DNA from: Arbacia lixula
Lineage: Eukaryota > Echinodermata > Echinoidea > Arbacioida > Arbaciidae
NCBI GenBank assembly: GCA_963669155.1
Contig: OZ022584.1
Span: 2,597,224-2,661,223 of the forward strand
DNA length: 64,000 nucleotides
Reading direction: 5' to 3'
A program made the position numbers and the translations under genes. Within the stretch, counting starts at the first letter, position 1. Each line of letters opens with the position of its first letter. Under the pieces are notes generated by a model. The model was not told the origin of the DNA and did not search any database. It saw only the letters and a program-made list of their open reading frames with translations. Positions 23,201 through 31,337 of this stretch are shown in pieces.

Positions 23201-26200
23201 TGCCCAGAGAGTCCCCTAGGTAACAGTTTGATATATGAGAGTAGGACATGGATTTGGCAAGTGTTTGATCATTGTTCAATGGATACATGTTACATTCTTA
23301 TTTATATCTAACATTTTTTGCATATGTACAGTATGTTAATTGGTTTTGGGAGGCTAGGATTTCTTTGGATTGTGTACAGTATAGGTTTGTATTCTCGGTT
23401 CCTGCGTGACGTCATTTGCCCTAGATACACCGTGGAGATCGCTCCGTTGGTGAAGACAAAGGAGTTGCACTCGAGCGAGCACCCAATACATTACAGTCCC
23501 ACGCATAGCATTCACTGATATACTGTGTTCATTGACATGTATTAATTTGTACATAGTTTTGGAAAATGTATGTTGTAATCAAGATCAGATGTTCGGGCTT
23601 CGTAATTCATGACTTGACTTGCTTATATTACTGCACAGTATCGACTCAGCTCCCGAAATTATTTCACACAAAAATAATAACTTACAGAAAATTCAGTACA
23701 TGGGATTGATGTTAGCTGTGAATCCTTGCTTAAGTGAAGTCATCGTTTCCTTTCATTTTTGGGCAAAATATTAATTTGTGTGATGGAAAATAATGACAAC
23801 TTCGTAGTAAATGATATCAAAATTGTACCTGATAAGAAGTGTTCCGAGCAAACATTCGTATATTTTGACGATGACTCCCATCTTTTCTCCCGATTGCGTT
23901 CACCCATTTTCCCCACCTTTCTCGTTGTTTTTCATGGTCTGGGAAGATGAAAAATGACAAGGACTTCCCTTTCATCATGATTGTGACAACCTACAGCACA
24001 ACAACTTTTCAGCATTTTCAGTTATTTTCCGCGACAGAAAGATGAAAAAAGCCCAGTCACATTGTCTTCACAACGCGGCGATGTGTACAAAATACATACG
24101 TTGCTTTGCATAGCTAAGGAGTTATTTTCACCCAGGCGATGTGGGGGGGGGGGGGGGGGGGGTTCCCAAGTACCTGGCTAACCGGAACCGAGAGTATGAA
24201 ATATTCATTGTATTGTCAAGCTGTAATAAAATTTGTCCAAGTACAATGTTGAACTGTCTTCTCACAACATGTTAATAAATGAATCTTTAAAGTTGGCTAA
24301 AACTGCATTGCACCAGCCATGTAATCAGGAAAGAATTCTTAGTATTTTGGTCATCTTTCCAATACAGTTCCTATATATAGACTGGTACTGGATACTTAAA
24401 GTGCTGGTTTTAATCAAACTTGAGCTTGGGGCACATAACCAAAGTGCTTGTTTTTGGTTGTGTGCAACAAAATTTGAACCAAAAAGCTTGTAAATAGTCA
24501 ATTTTATCTGCTTGTGCTAGCTGGGATAAATCGAGGGAAATTGGAGTGACGGAACTCTGGACTTTGCAGAAATCTAGCTGATTATTGGCCTAGTCCAGGC
24601 AATTGTGCAGGATATCATGTGTCTTCCATCTCTGGGATTCAACGTGTGGCATTGATTGAGCAAGCGGGATATCTCTTCTAAATCCTGCATAATGTATGTC
24701 AGGGAATGGGATTAAGAAGAACCCGCGTCCAATCTATCTGCTTGATGCATTCTGCTAGTGGACAGAGAGTTCAGCGCAAGTTTACTGGCTGGCACTTTCT
24801 TGGAATTATTAGAAAAATGCTGCCTTGCTTTCTCTGATTGAATCGTGCATAATAAATGTGGGGAAGGGGAGTGTGGCATACTGCCTGCATGATGCTGATG
24901 GAGACAGAAGACCTGTGGCATACTGTGGTTATCATTGTCCGGTGTAATAAAACCATTATAATTATTTGATATAACAAGATGTTGTTATGTAATTAGCAAG
25001 GATGGTCTACCTGTGTGTAAAAGTATGTGACAGATGAAATATGCTGTTGGGCATTTTTAAACCAAGCTATTCAATAAAGGGGTTGTTGGCTGCAGTAAAC
25101 TAATTATGATCAAATCCTGCTCTGGCTGTGGAAGGGACTGAGAAAAAAAGAGAAGGAAAAGTAGCTTTTTTTTGCATGTATGACTAGTAGACTGTATTTT
25201 TCAGTTTGGATTAGAAAAGTCCTGACAGCCTGAAAGCCAGGCTACTCCCACAAAACAGCAAAGTCACCGTTTAAAAAGATCAATATTATTCATTTTCTCC
25301 CTACGAATGATGCCATGTGTTTTGTATTATTTCAGAGTGTGGGATGTTAACACAAGTGAGATGCTGAATACACTGGTTCATCACAGCGAAGCAGTGCTCC
25401 ATCTACGCTTCAACAATGGCCTCATGGTCACCTGTTCAAAGGTAAAGAGTTCAATGATAATACCCCCCCCCCCCCCTCTAAATCGGAGTTCATTTCTTTA
25501 AGAGGCTCCATCTACAATCCAATAATGTTTTCATAGATGTCTGCTCAAAAGTATTAAGTTTGTTGTCTTCACGAGAGTTCAAATTGTGTAAGTGTATGTG
25601 TTAATTCTAGGAGGGGGGGGGGGGGGGGTCCCCTCCCACTTCACCCCCGCTCCATCAGAATCTAGTTCTTGAAGAGGCTTCACCTACCTTAACAATGCCC
25701 TCAAAGTGACCTGGTCTTTAAACCAAGAACTTTTTTTTATATAAAGATTTGTGCAGAGGCCAACTCAAGGAATAGGTTCATGGCATGCACATGTACAATT
25801 TACATTCATTAGGTCTGTTTGCATGAGAGATGTACATTTATTTCAAAGAAAGTAGAACAAACTATTGTTCAGGATTGTAATGTATTTGTCTTACTGTGTT
25901 TCCCTTCCTCCTATCCTATCACTACCTAATCCCTTCTCCCCAACCCATTCTTCTTTTCTTCCTCTCTGCTTAGGACCGCTCCATAGCGGTATGGGACATG
26001 CAATCCGCCTCCGACATCAGTCTGAGGCGAGTCCTGGTTGGACATCGAGCTGCCGTCAATGTAGTCGACTTCGATGACAAGTACATTGTTTCTGCATCGG
26101 GAGACAGAACCATCAAGGCAAGTATCTGTCTCTGTCTCTCCTTCTGTCTCTCTCTTTCTGTGTCTCTATCTCTATATATTTCTCTCTCTGTTTCTCTGTC

Positions 26201-29200
26201 TCTCTGTTTCTCTGTCACTCTGTTTCTCTGTCACTCTGTTTCTCGGTCTATCTGCCTCTCTGTCTCTCTGTCTTTCTCTCTTTCTCTCTTCTCTCTGTCT
26301 CTGCCTCTGTCTCTATCTCTCATTCTCTGTTTTTCTGTGTTTGTCTCTCAGTCTTAATGTGTTCCAATCCCCCCTTCTCTCTCTCTCTCTCTCACACACA
26401 CTCTCACTCTCTCACTCTCTCACTCTCTCACTCTCTCTGTCCCTCTTTCTCTGTTTCTCCATCTCGGTCTCTCAGTCTCTCTGTTTTTCCTTTTCTTCCT
26501 CACCATCTTGCGCTATGCCCTTGACATAAAAATGATTTAGTGAATCTATATTATCTTTACAAGCAAAAGATTGTGGTCACCTGCCCCAAAGCATAATTTG
26601 CAGGAGAAATTTGAATAGGGGAATCATGAGTTTTGCACTCAACAAACAAACAATATTAAAGAGAAGATTGTTGATATAAAAAGATACAAGTCTCCAAGAA
26701 AGGTTCCAATTAAATCATGATGCTTAGGGACAATGTGAAAGTGTTTGAAGAATTTTAGATTCACTCAACGGAAGCCTGCCGTGACATTTTGCACCGCGTA
26801 CTGCATTGCACTACGCCCGCTCATCTCAGTTAATCTGACTGAGATGGTTAACAAACATGGCGACCTCCAGTGACCGAGTTCGGTTTGACCTGCTGGAAGG
26901 GGCAAATATTGAGGACTTTATTGCATCTATCAACAGTTCAAATACGAAGAAAGTGATCAAATTCAGTGTTGAGGTTATTCGTGAATATTGCTCTAAGCTC
27001 CGAACGCAAAAAAGCAGCTGGAAAGAAATTTATTGCGTAAATATTGCGTGTTGCGCATTTACCCTGGATAAACCAATATCGAGACAGAGCTAGGGAAAAG
27101 GTAGCCTATCAGTCTCCTTCACGCGTCCAGTAACTTGCCCACTATAGCCCGGCGCATATCAGATAGGCTAGGGAAAGGGCGACTATTTTTGTTTTGTTAT
27201 TGTTTCACAAAAGGGATATCAAACAAATATACCAAGCATTGAGTTCGAAAGTATAGTGGAAATTATCCATCTTCGGAGGGACTGGCATAGGCTAACTATT
27301 TTTTCCTCAAGGGCTTCGCCCCTCGGAAAAAATAGTTCTATGCCAGTCCCTCCTCAGATAGATAATTTCCACTATACAATCTTACAGCTTGGTTTATTTG
27401 TACATGTATAATATATGGTCATGATAAAATGAGCAAGTCGATGTCTCAGAATTGTTACAATACAGAGTTTTAGATTGCCACACCTATGACTGTAACTGAC
27501 AGCTGCTCTTAACAATAAGATGCATACACATGCAGTCACAGTCACAGTCGTAGCAATCTAAAACTATACACCTACATGGAACATATTTATGAAGACATCT
27601 AGTACTGTCTGCAAGTATATGCCACCTGTGCCTGTTATTCTTGAGAGGATTTCTGAGAGGAGTCTGGTACAATTTTGACCCTTATTTCTTAAAATCAGTT
27701 ATTTCTAGCCCAAAGCATGATCAAGTAATGAGAGTGGATGTTTTATGATGCTAACATGTGAAAGTACTTCCTGTGTTGATGTACGATGTGTACTTGCTGA
27801 TATCCTGCAGCCTCCATTCATGCTAGTGAGTGGGACGTTGTCTTCTATTCAACTCCTGAAAACATTTCCAAGAAGAGACAATTATCTGTATCCTTGTATG
27901 TTTGAGAAGCCAGCTGCTTTGGATCTCCTTATTGTGGTCTTTGTCTTTTGAACATGTTTCAATTTGAGTGTAGCTTGTTGAGACATGTGTCTTCCTGAAT
28001 TGTATTGACCATGATTTCTAGTGTACTTGTGTATATATGTTGGCACTTGTTACAGTGATTAAATCAACAATTCTTACGGATATTGTGAATAATGCAGTAA
28101 TCTTAAGATTAGATTCGTACATAGCACATATGTGTAATTATTGTTTCTCCCAACCCCACACACCCCCTATGATGCCTGTATATGAATTTTCCTTACACGT
28201 TGGAAAAAAAGTCTTGCATGTTTAGCGAGGAAACAAAATTCCTGTTTGAATTGAAAAAAAATTATTGACTTGAATTTAATTCAATGAAAGTGAAAGTTAA
28301 TTGTAGATGTAAGTGTAGTTGTAATTTTAATTTTGATTTTAATTTTAATTTTAATTTTAATTTTAATTTTAATTGTATTTGTAATTGTAATTGTAATTGT
28401 AATTGTAATTGTAATTGTAATTATGAATATGTGCTCAAGTTCATTAGCAAGCGATCATTGACCTTGACATTATCTGCCATGCCCTTCATTGTTTATCAAC
28501 AAGCTCAAAGTGGAAAGTTTTGCTTGGCTGTATAATTCAGCTGTTAATTGGTGGGTCTTTAATTAAATCTGTTAATTGGTGCTTTCCTGCTCAGGTCTGG
28601 AACACATCGACGTGTGAGTTTGTGCGGACTCTGAACGGCCATCGGAGAGGTATAGCCTGCCTTCAGTATAGAGATAGATTAGTGGTAAGCGGCTCATCAG
28701 ATAATACTATCAGGTGAGTAGCGTCGTGTTGCTATTGTAACTCCCATGGAAACAGCCATAGAGCCATGATCATTGTTGCTGTTACCATGGTAGGGACTTA
28801 CAGCTTTGTAAATTTGGTAATTTTCCAATCAAATGGAAAACTTCCATGTGATCAATAAATAAGCCATCCTCATTGTACGTAGCTGTTACTAGGGCAGAGG
28901 AATATAGCTTTCTTTATGTTGTCTTTCAATCAATTGTAGTTTCCATGGAAACAGCTAATGAACAATTCACATTGTTGCTATTACCATGACAGTTACGGTC
29001 ACTTGTCGTAGAGATATATGCAACATGCCCCAGGGTAATATTTTATAAAAAAAAAAAGTTTTAACAAATAACATGTTACTGACATTGTTACAAGCTAATG
29101 AAGTCCCTGTATTTAATTGGATAATATCAAATTTATTTAAGATTTAGTTCATTATCATTAATCCTGAATTGGTGAAATATGCCCCTTACTATGATAATTA

Positions 29201-31337
29201 TTATTTCTATTTTTATTTGTTTGAGAGTGCTGGCGATACATGAGGAGCTGTTCTTTCCATATCACTTTGCGTGATGTCTTATTTTAACACCTCATTTGGT
29301 CAGATTATGGGACATTGAGTGCGGGGCTTGTTTGAGAGTGCTGGAGGGACATGAGGAGCTGGTCAGATGCATCAGGTTTGACAACAAGAGGATCGTCAGC
29401 GGGGCCTACGATGGGTAAGTAATAATGATGAAATGTTTTTGTGTAGTGCATAGCATATAGACATTGCATTAAGTTGACACAAAATCACCAGAAAATTAGG
29501 CAGTCAAGTCTTTGTGTGCATATGTTATCATGGACAATTTTTTTATAATCGGGTAGAAAGATGAGAAAGTGAAAGTGATGTAGAGAGCGGGAGAGAAAAA
29601 ATAACAGAGGTGTTGGGGTTGGTGGGGCAATTGAGAGGCAAATGTGAAAATGCATGGGGGGGGGGGGGGCAGAAATGAAAAGCAATACAATGAAACCTGT
29701 TGAAACAACTGCCTGTGTAGAAAGACCATCTGTCCATAAAGACCATATTGCTAGTCTCCCTTGAGTGGTCTTTCTAAACAGATTTGACTGTATATGACAT
29801 CTGAAATAATAAGCCAAATACATTTTACTGGCAATTTTTGTTACCAGAGAATTACTAGAAAAATAAGCCTGATATTTAAACTGAACAAGAACAAAATATT
29901 ACTGTGAGTAGTATCATGAACCAAGTTTCTTGCTAGACCAGATAAAGGGATAGTTCACCATGACATTTGTTTGATTTCAATAAAAGGAGACACATGAAAG
30001 AAATATAATAGTGAAGGTTTGATGAAAATAGGTCAAAGGAAAAGAAAGTTTATTTGAATTTTAAGTTTTGATTTTGTGACGTCAGGTGCGAAAATGTCCA
30101 TTTTCTCACAAAAATTTATCATTTCACCTGTGCGATTGATATCATTAAACACATGTTTTTACACACGTATCCCTATTAAAAGTATGTATTTTTTCATCAA
30201 AGAACAAAAAAAATTATGGGAAAGCACCTCGCATGTGACGTCATAAAATAACAACTTTAAATTTTAATAACTTTCTTTTCCTTTGACCGATTTTCATCAA
30301 ACGAAAATCTTATATGTTTCTTTCATGTGTCTCCTTTTATTGAAACCAAAATAATTTCAGGGTGAATATTATGATGTTGTGAGGGGGAAAAAATAAAACC
30401 ATTTTACCGTAAATATATTTGTATGATCTATTTGTATTCATCTCTTGTCATTCCACCTCCAGCAAAATCAAGGTGTGGGACTTACAAGCAGCACTGGATC
30501 CACGATCGCCAGCAGGCACTCTATGCCTACGTACACTTGTAGTAAGTAAAAACTGCCATCCATGATTTTGAAGAGCATTTACCATTTAACAACCAAAACT
30601 CTGTAATTTCCATTTCCTTTCACTGTGCAATTAGTGATTCAGCAAACACAATTCAGTTTATCTAATGTTAAGATGAGGGTGTAGAGTGTGTTGGTGGCTT
30701 ATTAAAATATTTTGTGGCAGCAAAACAAGCAGTGGGATAGATTGTGCATAAAGTAATTTATGTACATTGTCAATAAAACAAAATCAGAATTAGATAATCA
30801 ATATTGTATTCCTCACACAAATTGAGAGATTGTGAGAGATAATTGAGAATTGCATTTTATTGTACAATCGTGTAAGAAAGAGTGATAATAGAAATAACAG
30901 AATTGAGGATTTCATTTAATTGTCCAAATATGTAAGAACAAGAAAATCATCAAAATATAAAATAAAGATTTGAATTTTATTGCATGAAAATGTTAGAAAA
31001 AGAAAATGATAAATGTAAGAAGAGGCTGCTTGACAAATCTCTTTTCTGTTTTGATATTACAGAATGTTTTTTCTAATGTTCATTGGTATTATTGCACATG
31101 TCCAATTCCTATTTTCACCGAGAAACTCCTTAGCAAACCCAGTATTTTTTCCCATCCTTCCACTAACAGGAGCACACCGGCCGAGTCTTCAGACTTCAAT
31201 TTGATGAATTCCAGATTGTTAGCAGCTCTCACGATGACACCATCCTCATTTGGGACTTTCTGAATGTAACACCACCGGAGCAGCCCTCCAAATCGCCCAC
31301 GCGCACCTACACCTACGTCTCAAACAGCTGCCGATAG
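8058..31337 (+). CDS. BTRC: Beta-TrCP (F-box/WD40 SCF substrate receptor), 3' ten coding exons, 5' end outside window
   Basis: Spliced from ten exons: 8058-8244, 15046-15139, 17354-17491, 20861-20979, 25336-25441, 25974-26117, 28595-28713, 29304-29414, 30463-30541, 31170-31337. All phases join and give 420 residues plus a TAG stop. Seen: most of an F-box (residues 1-41, [16 protein letters not shown]), a linker, then seven WD40 repeats (about 110-400) closely following human BTRC, with motifs [37 protein letters not shown] and SGAYDGKIKVWD. Known of the family: the F-box binds SKP1 and the propeller reads DpSGxxpS degrons (beta-catenin, IkB); the arginines in [18 protein letters not shown] and EELVRCIRF match human phosphodegron-binding positions. 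It acts in cytosol and nucleus. The start codon, dimerisation domain and first part of the F-box lie upstream; I found no such exon in 1-8057. Invertebrates usually have one gene for vertebrate BTRC and FBXW11, so the symbol covers both. Oddities: a GC donor after exon 6 and decayed partial copies of several exon edges. Confidence 0.96.
8284..8420 (+). pseudogene. Partial tandem copy of the BTRC F-box exon 3' half (copy A)
   Basis: About 137 bp, offset 149 bp from the real exon, nearly identical from GAGTGG through GAGAGGCTGG and the intron start. Its frame stays open and encodes [19 protein letters not shown], then [16 protein letters not shown]. The splice donor equivalent reads GGCTG|GCAAGT. 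It looks recent compared with the copies that follow. Confidence 0.85.
8421..9700 (+). pseudogene. Further decayed copies of the BTRC F-box exon 3' end
   Basis: Fragments at about 8421-8510 (GGAGCTAGCTGAGAG then GGCTGGTAAGTTTGG), 8504-8578 continuing at 9376-9440 on the far side of the foldback, 9450-9570 (TGGCATGCTCTG, then GCCAGCTGAGAG and GGCAGGTAAGTCAGG) and 9625-9700 (GAACACACAAAGTCAGGACA). Several keep GTAAGT decoy donors. Divergence increases with distance from the exon. Confidence 0.75.
8580..9375. mobile_element. Large foldback element (about 800 bp)
   Basis: Two arms of about 380 bp in inverted orientation around a poly-T centre (8971-8982). The arms share TATGGGACTATGCATTGTGT, CGGAGCCGCTATTG, TAACGGAGGTTATC and ATAAGACGCAC motifs. 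Ends resemble TACTGTAT/ATATGGTA and may duplicate TA. It sits inside a fossil exon copy, so it inserted after the duplication. No ORF. Confidence 0.75.
11287..11512. mobile_element. AGCCTGG-ended dispersed element, copy 2
   Basis: Begins AGCCTCGGTTCCAGCAG and ends AGCCTGGAAGCCAGGCT. It shares TTAGTCTACTGCAGCCAGA and TTCATTGAATAG with 17512-17762 and 25062-25246 (opposite orientation). Confidence 0.5.
12637..12653. repeat. Poly-G run
   Basis: Seventeen consecutive G in a BTRC intron; one of about ten such runs in the window. Confidence 0.85.
15046..15139 (+). CDS. BTRC: BTRC exon: F-box to WD40 linker
   Basis: Acceptor tgtgcAG and donor GAG|GTAAGC. It encodes (W)[14 protein letters not shown] then [14 protein letters not shown], matching the human linker FYRALYPKIIQDIE. 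The stretch before FFRKLYP is the least conserved part of the gene here. Confidence 0.95.
15410..16044. mobile_element. Non-autonomous Tc1-like element with Sleeping-Beauty-type ends
   Basis: Terminal inverted repeats CAGTTGAGGCCAAAAGTTTA and its inverted partner ending CTGGCCTCAACTG, each continuing through GTTTACATACACCC, flanked by TA on both sides. The fish Tc1/Sleeping Beauty end is CAGTTGAAGTCGGAAGTTTA, so the superfamily call is strong. A second internal inverted pair (TGATATCAAAT near 15508 and 15922) suggests IR/DR-like structure. 635 bp, no transposase. Confidence 0.88.
16226..16400. repeat. Long palindrome
   Basis: Outer arms AGCAAATAATCAAC and GTTGATTATTTGCT enclose inverted segments GGCGATCTG/CAGATCGCC and GAAGTGAT-type arms, with a small central loop near 16310. 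Similar in style to 27251-27377. Confidence 0.7.
16795..16935. other. CpG-dense block in an AT-rich intron
   Basis: Contains ACGCGCGCGGCGCAGCGCGC and CCGCGCGCGCACCGCGG, far richer in CG dinucleotides than anything around it. It probably belongs to an element spanning about 16391-17140, since TATATTCCACATCTGATA near the left recurs inverted (AGTATGTGGAATATA) near the right. Confidence 0.55.
16957..17044. repeat. 41-bp direct repeat, two copies
   Basis: AAAAAGTACTATCACCTA then AGTGTAACGAACTTT, repeated twice in tandem with single-base differences. Confidence 0.85.
17155..17228 (+). repeat. Partial upstream copy of the BTRC exon 17354 acceptor region
   Basis: GTGACTTAATCTAAAG, then TTGATGCATTTG and CTTCTTCAATCTGACTGGAA parallels GAGTTGATCTAAGG, TTGATGCATTTG and CTTCTTCCACCTGCAGAACA 128 bp later. 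The copy has lost the AG acceptor. Confidence 0.6.
17354..17491 (+). CDS. BTRC: BTRC exon: WD40 repeat 1
   Basis: 46 whole codons between acceptor cctgcAG and donor AAG|GTGAGC. It encodes [18 protein letters not shown] followed by [13 protein letters not shown] and SGLRDNTIK, nearly identical to human over the first WD repeat. It contains the conserved Arg of SGLRDNTIK that contacts the phosphodegron in the human structure. Confidence 0.96.
17512..17762. mobile_element. AGCCTGG-ended dispersed element, copy 3
   Basis: Lies about 20 bp downstream of a BTRC donor. It ends in AGCCTGGAAACCAGGCT and contains TTGCTGCAGTAGACTAATCA as in the other copies. About 250 bp. Confidence 0.5.
18421..18800. 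repeat. Tandem repeat of about 170 bp, about 2.2 copies
   Basis: Unit contains TGTTCTTGCTTGCTCAACTT, GACACAAACAT, TTCATGTGCAAAATAGAATT and GATGTTGATGTTTCATTA. Each unit carries a TTTTCAGGGAATGT-like acceptor look-alike. Copies differ at about 10-20 percent of positions by eye. Confidence 0.75.
20432..20505. repeat. ATTGAT/ATCAAT dispersed family, fragment
   Basis: GATTGATGTGAATAGATTGC then CCCTCATCTCTAATGTACAG matches the family at 33810, 34095 and 36598. Confidence 0.45.
20688..20840 (+). repeat. tRNA-derived SINE candidate
   Basis: Has a box-A-like TGGTGGAGTGG and, 34 bases later, a box-B-like AGTTCAAACCC, giving a tRNA-like head with an ACCCCACCA end, followed by unrelated sequence. It cannot fold as a sound tRNA by eye. 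A related head without the rest is at 40885-40955. Confidence 0.45.
20861..20979 (+). CDS. BTRC: BTRC exon: WD40 repeat 1/2
   Basis: Acceptor tgttcAG and donor CAG|GTAGGT. It encodes [18 protein letters not shown], then [19 protein letters not shown] and a split Arg codon, matching human IWDKNTLECKRILTGHTG and following. A tRNA-like SINE candidate lies just upstream. Confidence 0.96.
22138..22370. repeat. Degenerate tandem repeat with CACACAAATCCCATAGAGCA core
   Basis: Three units of about 80-90 bp share CAGTACACACAT/CACAAGTCCCATAGAG cores and a GAGTTTAACTC/GAGGTAACTC tail. A single related unit lies at 13320-13375. Confidence 0.65.
22554..22700. repeat. GTGTAT microsatellite
   Basis: About a dozen TATGTG hexamers followed by decayed variants; it produces spurious Tyr/Cys/Val and Thr/His ORFs on both strands. 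Confidence 0.95.
24145..24162. repeat. Poly-G run
   Basis: Run of about 18 G in a BTRC intron. Confidence 0.85.
25062..25246. mobile_element. AGCCTGG-ended dispersed element, copy 4
   Basis: Begins CTATTCAATAAAGGGG and GGCTGCAGTAAACTAAT (inverted relative to 11445-11470) and ends AGCCTGAAAGCCAGGCT. It stops about 90 bp before a BTRC exon. Confidence 0.5.
25336..25441 (+). CDS. BTRC: BTRC exon: WD40 repeat 2/3
   Basis: Acceptor atttcAG and donor AAG|GTAAAG. It encodes (R)[18 protein letters not shown], then [17 protein letters not shown], as in human. Two decayed copies of its 3' part lie downstream in the intron. Confidence 0.96.
25502..25735 (+). repeat. Two decayed copies of BTRC exon 25336-25441 3' part
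   Basis: GGCTCCATCTACAATCCAAT (offset 109 bp) and GGCTTCACCTACCTTAACAA (offset about 281 bp) correspond to the exon's GTGCTCCATCTACGCTTCAA, each followed by the decayed equivalent of GTCACCTGTTCAAAGGTAAA. Poly-C (25463-25476) and poly-G (25613-25627) runs lie between units. Confidence 0.7.
25974..26117 (+). CDS. BTRC: BTRC exon: WD40 repeat 3/4, followed by a GC donor
   Basis: 48 codons after acceptor gctt[21 protein letters not shown], then [18 protein letters not shown] and SASGDRTIK. The reading frame ends at AAG and the intron begins GCAAGT, not GT. Exon length and protein alignment leave no other in-frame junction, so this is a GC-AG intron with an otherwise ideal donor context. Confidence 0.95.
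26119..26470. repeat. CT-rich low-complexity tract next to a GC donor
   Basis: About 350 bases of TCTC, TCTG and TCTTT repeats with a short ACAC stretch, starting immediately after the donor. It creates spurious Ser/Leu-rich ORFs. Confidence 0.9.
26857..27093 (+). pseudogene. Crypton-like tyrosine-recombinase N-terminal fragment (78 aa ORF)
   Basis: ATG in a strong context (aacATGG) opens [20 protein letters not shown], then [20 protein letters not shown] and [14 protein letters not shown]. The FI..x(3-5)..NTKK..x..FSVEVIREY layout resembles the N-terminal region of Crypton/DUF3504-type tyrosine recombinases, which typically read DxFIxxxENKNTKRKTxxD. There is no catalytic domain; the ORF stops after 78 codons and is followed by the palindrome 27251-27377. 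Probably a remnant in a non-autonomous element; a captured or unrelated ORF is possible. Confidence 0.4.
27251..27377. repeat. Long near-perfect palindrome
   Basis: Arms begin GTATAGTGGAAATTAT and end ATAATTTCCACTATAC, with inner GGGACTGGCATAG/CTATGCCAGTCCC and a GGGCTTCGCCCC centre. A 127-base hairpin with arms of about 55. Confidence 0.9.
27468..27562. mobile_element. Small hairpin element with TTTAGATTGC ends, copy 2
   Basis: TTTAGATTGCCAC at one end and GTAGCAATCTAAA at the other, with GACTGTAACTG opposed by CAGTCACAGTC. Related to 4621-4745. Confidence 0.6.
28317..28425. repeat. Adjoining TTTTAA and TGTAAT hexamer microsatellites
   Basis: About seven TTTTAA units pass into about eight TTGTAA units, apparently by a single-base change that then spread. 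Confidence 0.92.
28595..28713 (+). CDS. BTRC: BTRC exon: WD40 repeat 4/5
   Basis: Acceptor tgctcAG and donor CAG|GTGAGT. It encodes [19 protein letters not shown], then [19 protein letters not shown] and a split Arg codon. The second Arg of [11 protein letters not shown] corresponds to a degron-contacting Arg in human BTRC. Confidence 0.96.
29217..29253 (+). repeat. Partial copy of BTRC exon 29304-29414
   Basis: TTGTTTGAGAGTGCTGG then ATGAGGAGCTG matches the exon's CTTGTTTGAGAGTGCTGGAG and ATGAGGAGCTG 111 bp downstream with only a few differences over 37 bases. Confidence 0.75.
29304..29414 (+). CDS. BTRC: BTRC exon: WD40 repeat 5/6
   Basis: Acceptor tggtcAG and donor TGG|GTAAGT. It encodes (R)[18 protein letters not shown], then [18 protein letters not shown] and a split Gly, practically identical to human. 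A 37-bp decayed copy of its middle part lies about 110 bp upstream, inside the preceding intron. Confidence 0.96.
29944..30370. mobile_element. AGGGATAGTTCACC-family element, copy 1
   Basis: Starts AAAGGGATAGTTCACC and ends ATAATTTCAGGGTGAA in inverted orientation. Inner arms GGTCAAAGGAAAAGAAAGTT and its complement plus central TGACGTCA-like motifs are shared with 51594-52065 and 56725-57203. Confidence 0.75.
30463..30541 (+). CDS. BTRC: BTRC exon: WD40 repeat 6/7
   Basis: Acceptor cctccAG and donor GTA|GTAAGT. It encodes [18 protein letters not shown], then TLCLRTLV, aligning with human KIKVWDLVAALDPRAPAG. Confidence 0.95.
31170..31337 (+). CDS. BTRC: BTRC terminal coding exon: WD40 repeat 7 and C-terminus
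   Basis: Acceptor ctaacAG, then 55 codons and [23 protein letters not shown], then [12 protein letters not shown], then the tail ending [11 protein letters not shown]. Human ends RTYTYISR, so this protein has a slightly longer Cys-containing end. Confidence 0.95.
   Translation, partial: EHTGRVFRLQFDEFQIVSSSHDDTILIWDFLNVTPPEQPSKSPTRTYTYVSNSCR

Larger units (their letters stand above)
20980..25335 (+). other. BTRC intron with degenerate tandem repeat and GTGTAT microsatellite
   Basis: Contains three degenerate units of a CACACAAATCCCATAGAGCA repeat (22138-22370), a GTGTAT microsatellite (22554-22700), a poly-G run (24145-24162) and an AGCCTGG-ended element (25062-25246) ending about 90 bp before the next exon. 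I found no exon in 23000-24700 on either strand. Confidence 0.65.
26118..28594 (+). other. BTRC GC-AG intron with pyrimidine tract, Crypton-like fragment and palindrome
   Basis: Starts GCAAGT and ends tgctcAG. The first 350 bases are almost pure CT repeats. They are followed by a Crypton-like ORF (26857-27093), a long palindrome (27251-27377), a small hairpin element (27468-27562) and two adjoining hexamer microsatellites (28317-28425). Confidence 0.75.
28714..30462 (+). other. Two BTRC introns flanking exon 29304-29414
   Basis: The first intron (28714-29303) has two copies of a CCATGGAAACAGC-containing segment (near 28742 and 28943) and the exon fragment at 29217-29253. The second (29415-30462) has a purine-rich stretch with a poly-G run (29540-29671) and a copy of the AGGGATAGTTCACC family (29944-30370). 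Confidence 0.65.

Noticed and set aside
26074-26529. 151-aa Ser/Leu-rich ORF and overlapping frames
   Set aside because: Translation of CT repeats after a BTRC exon; low complexity, not a gene.
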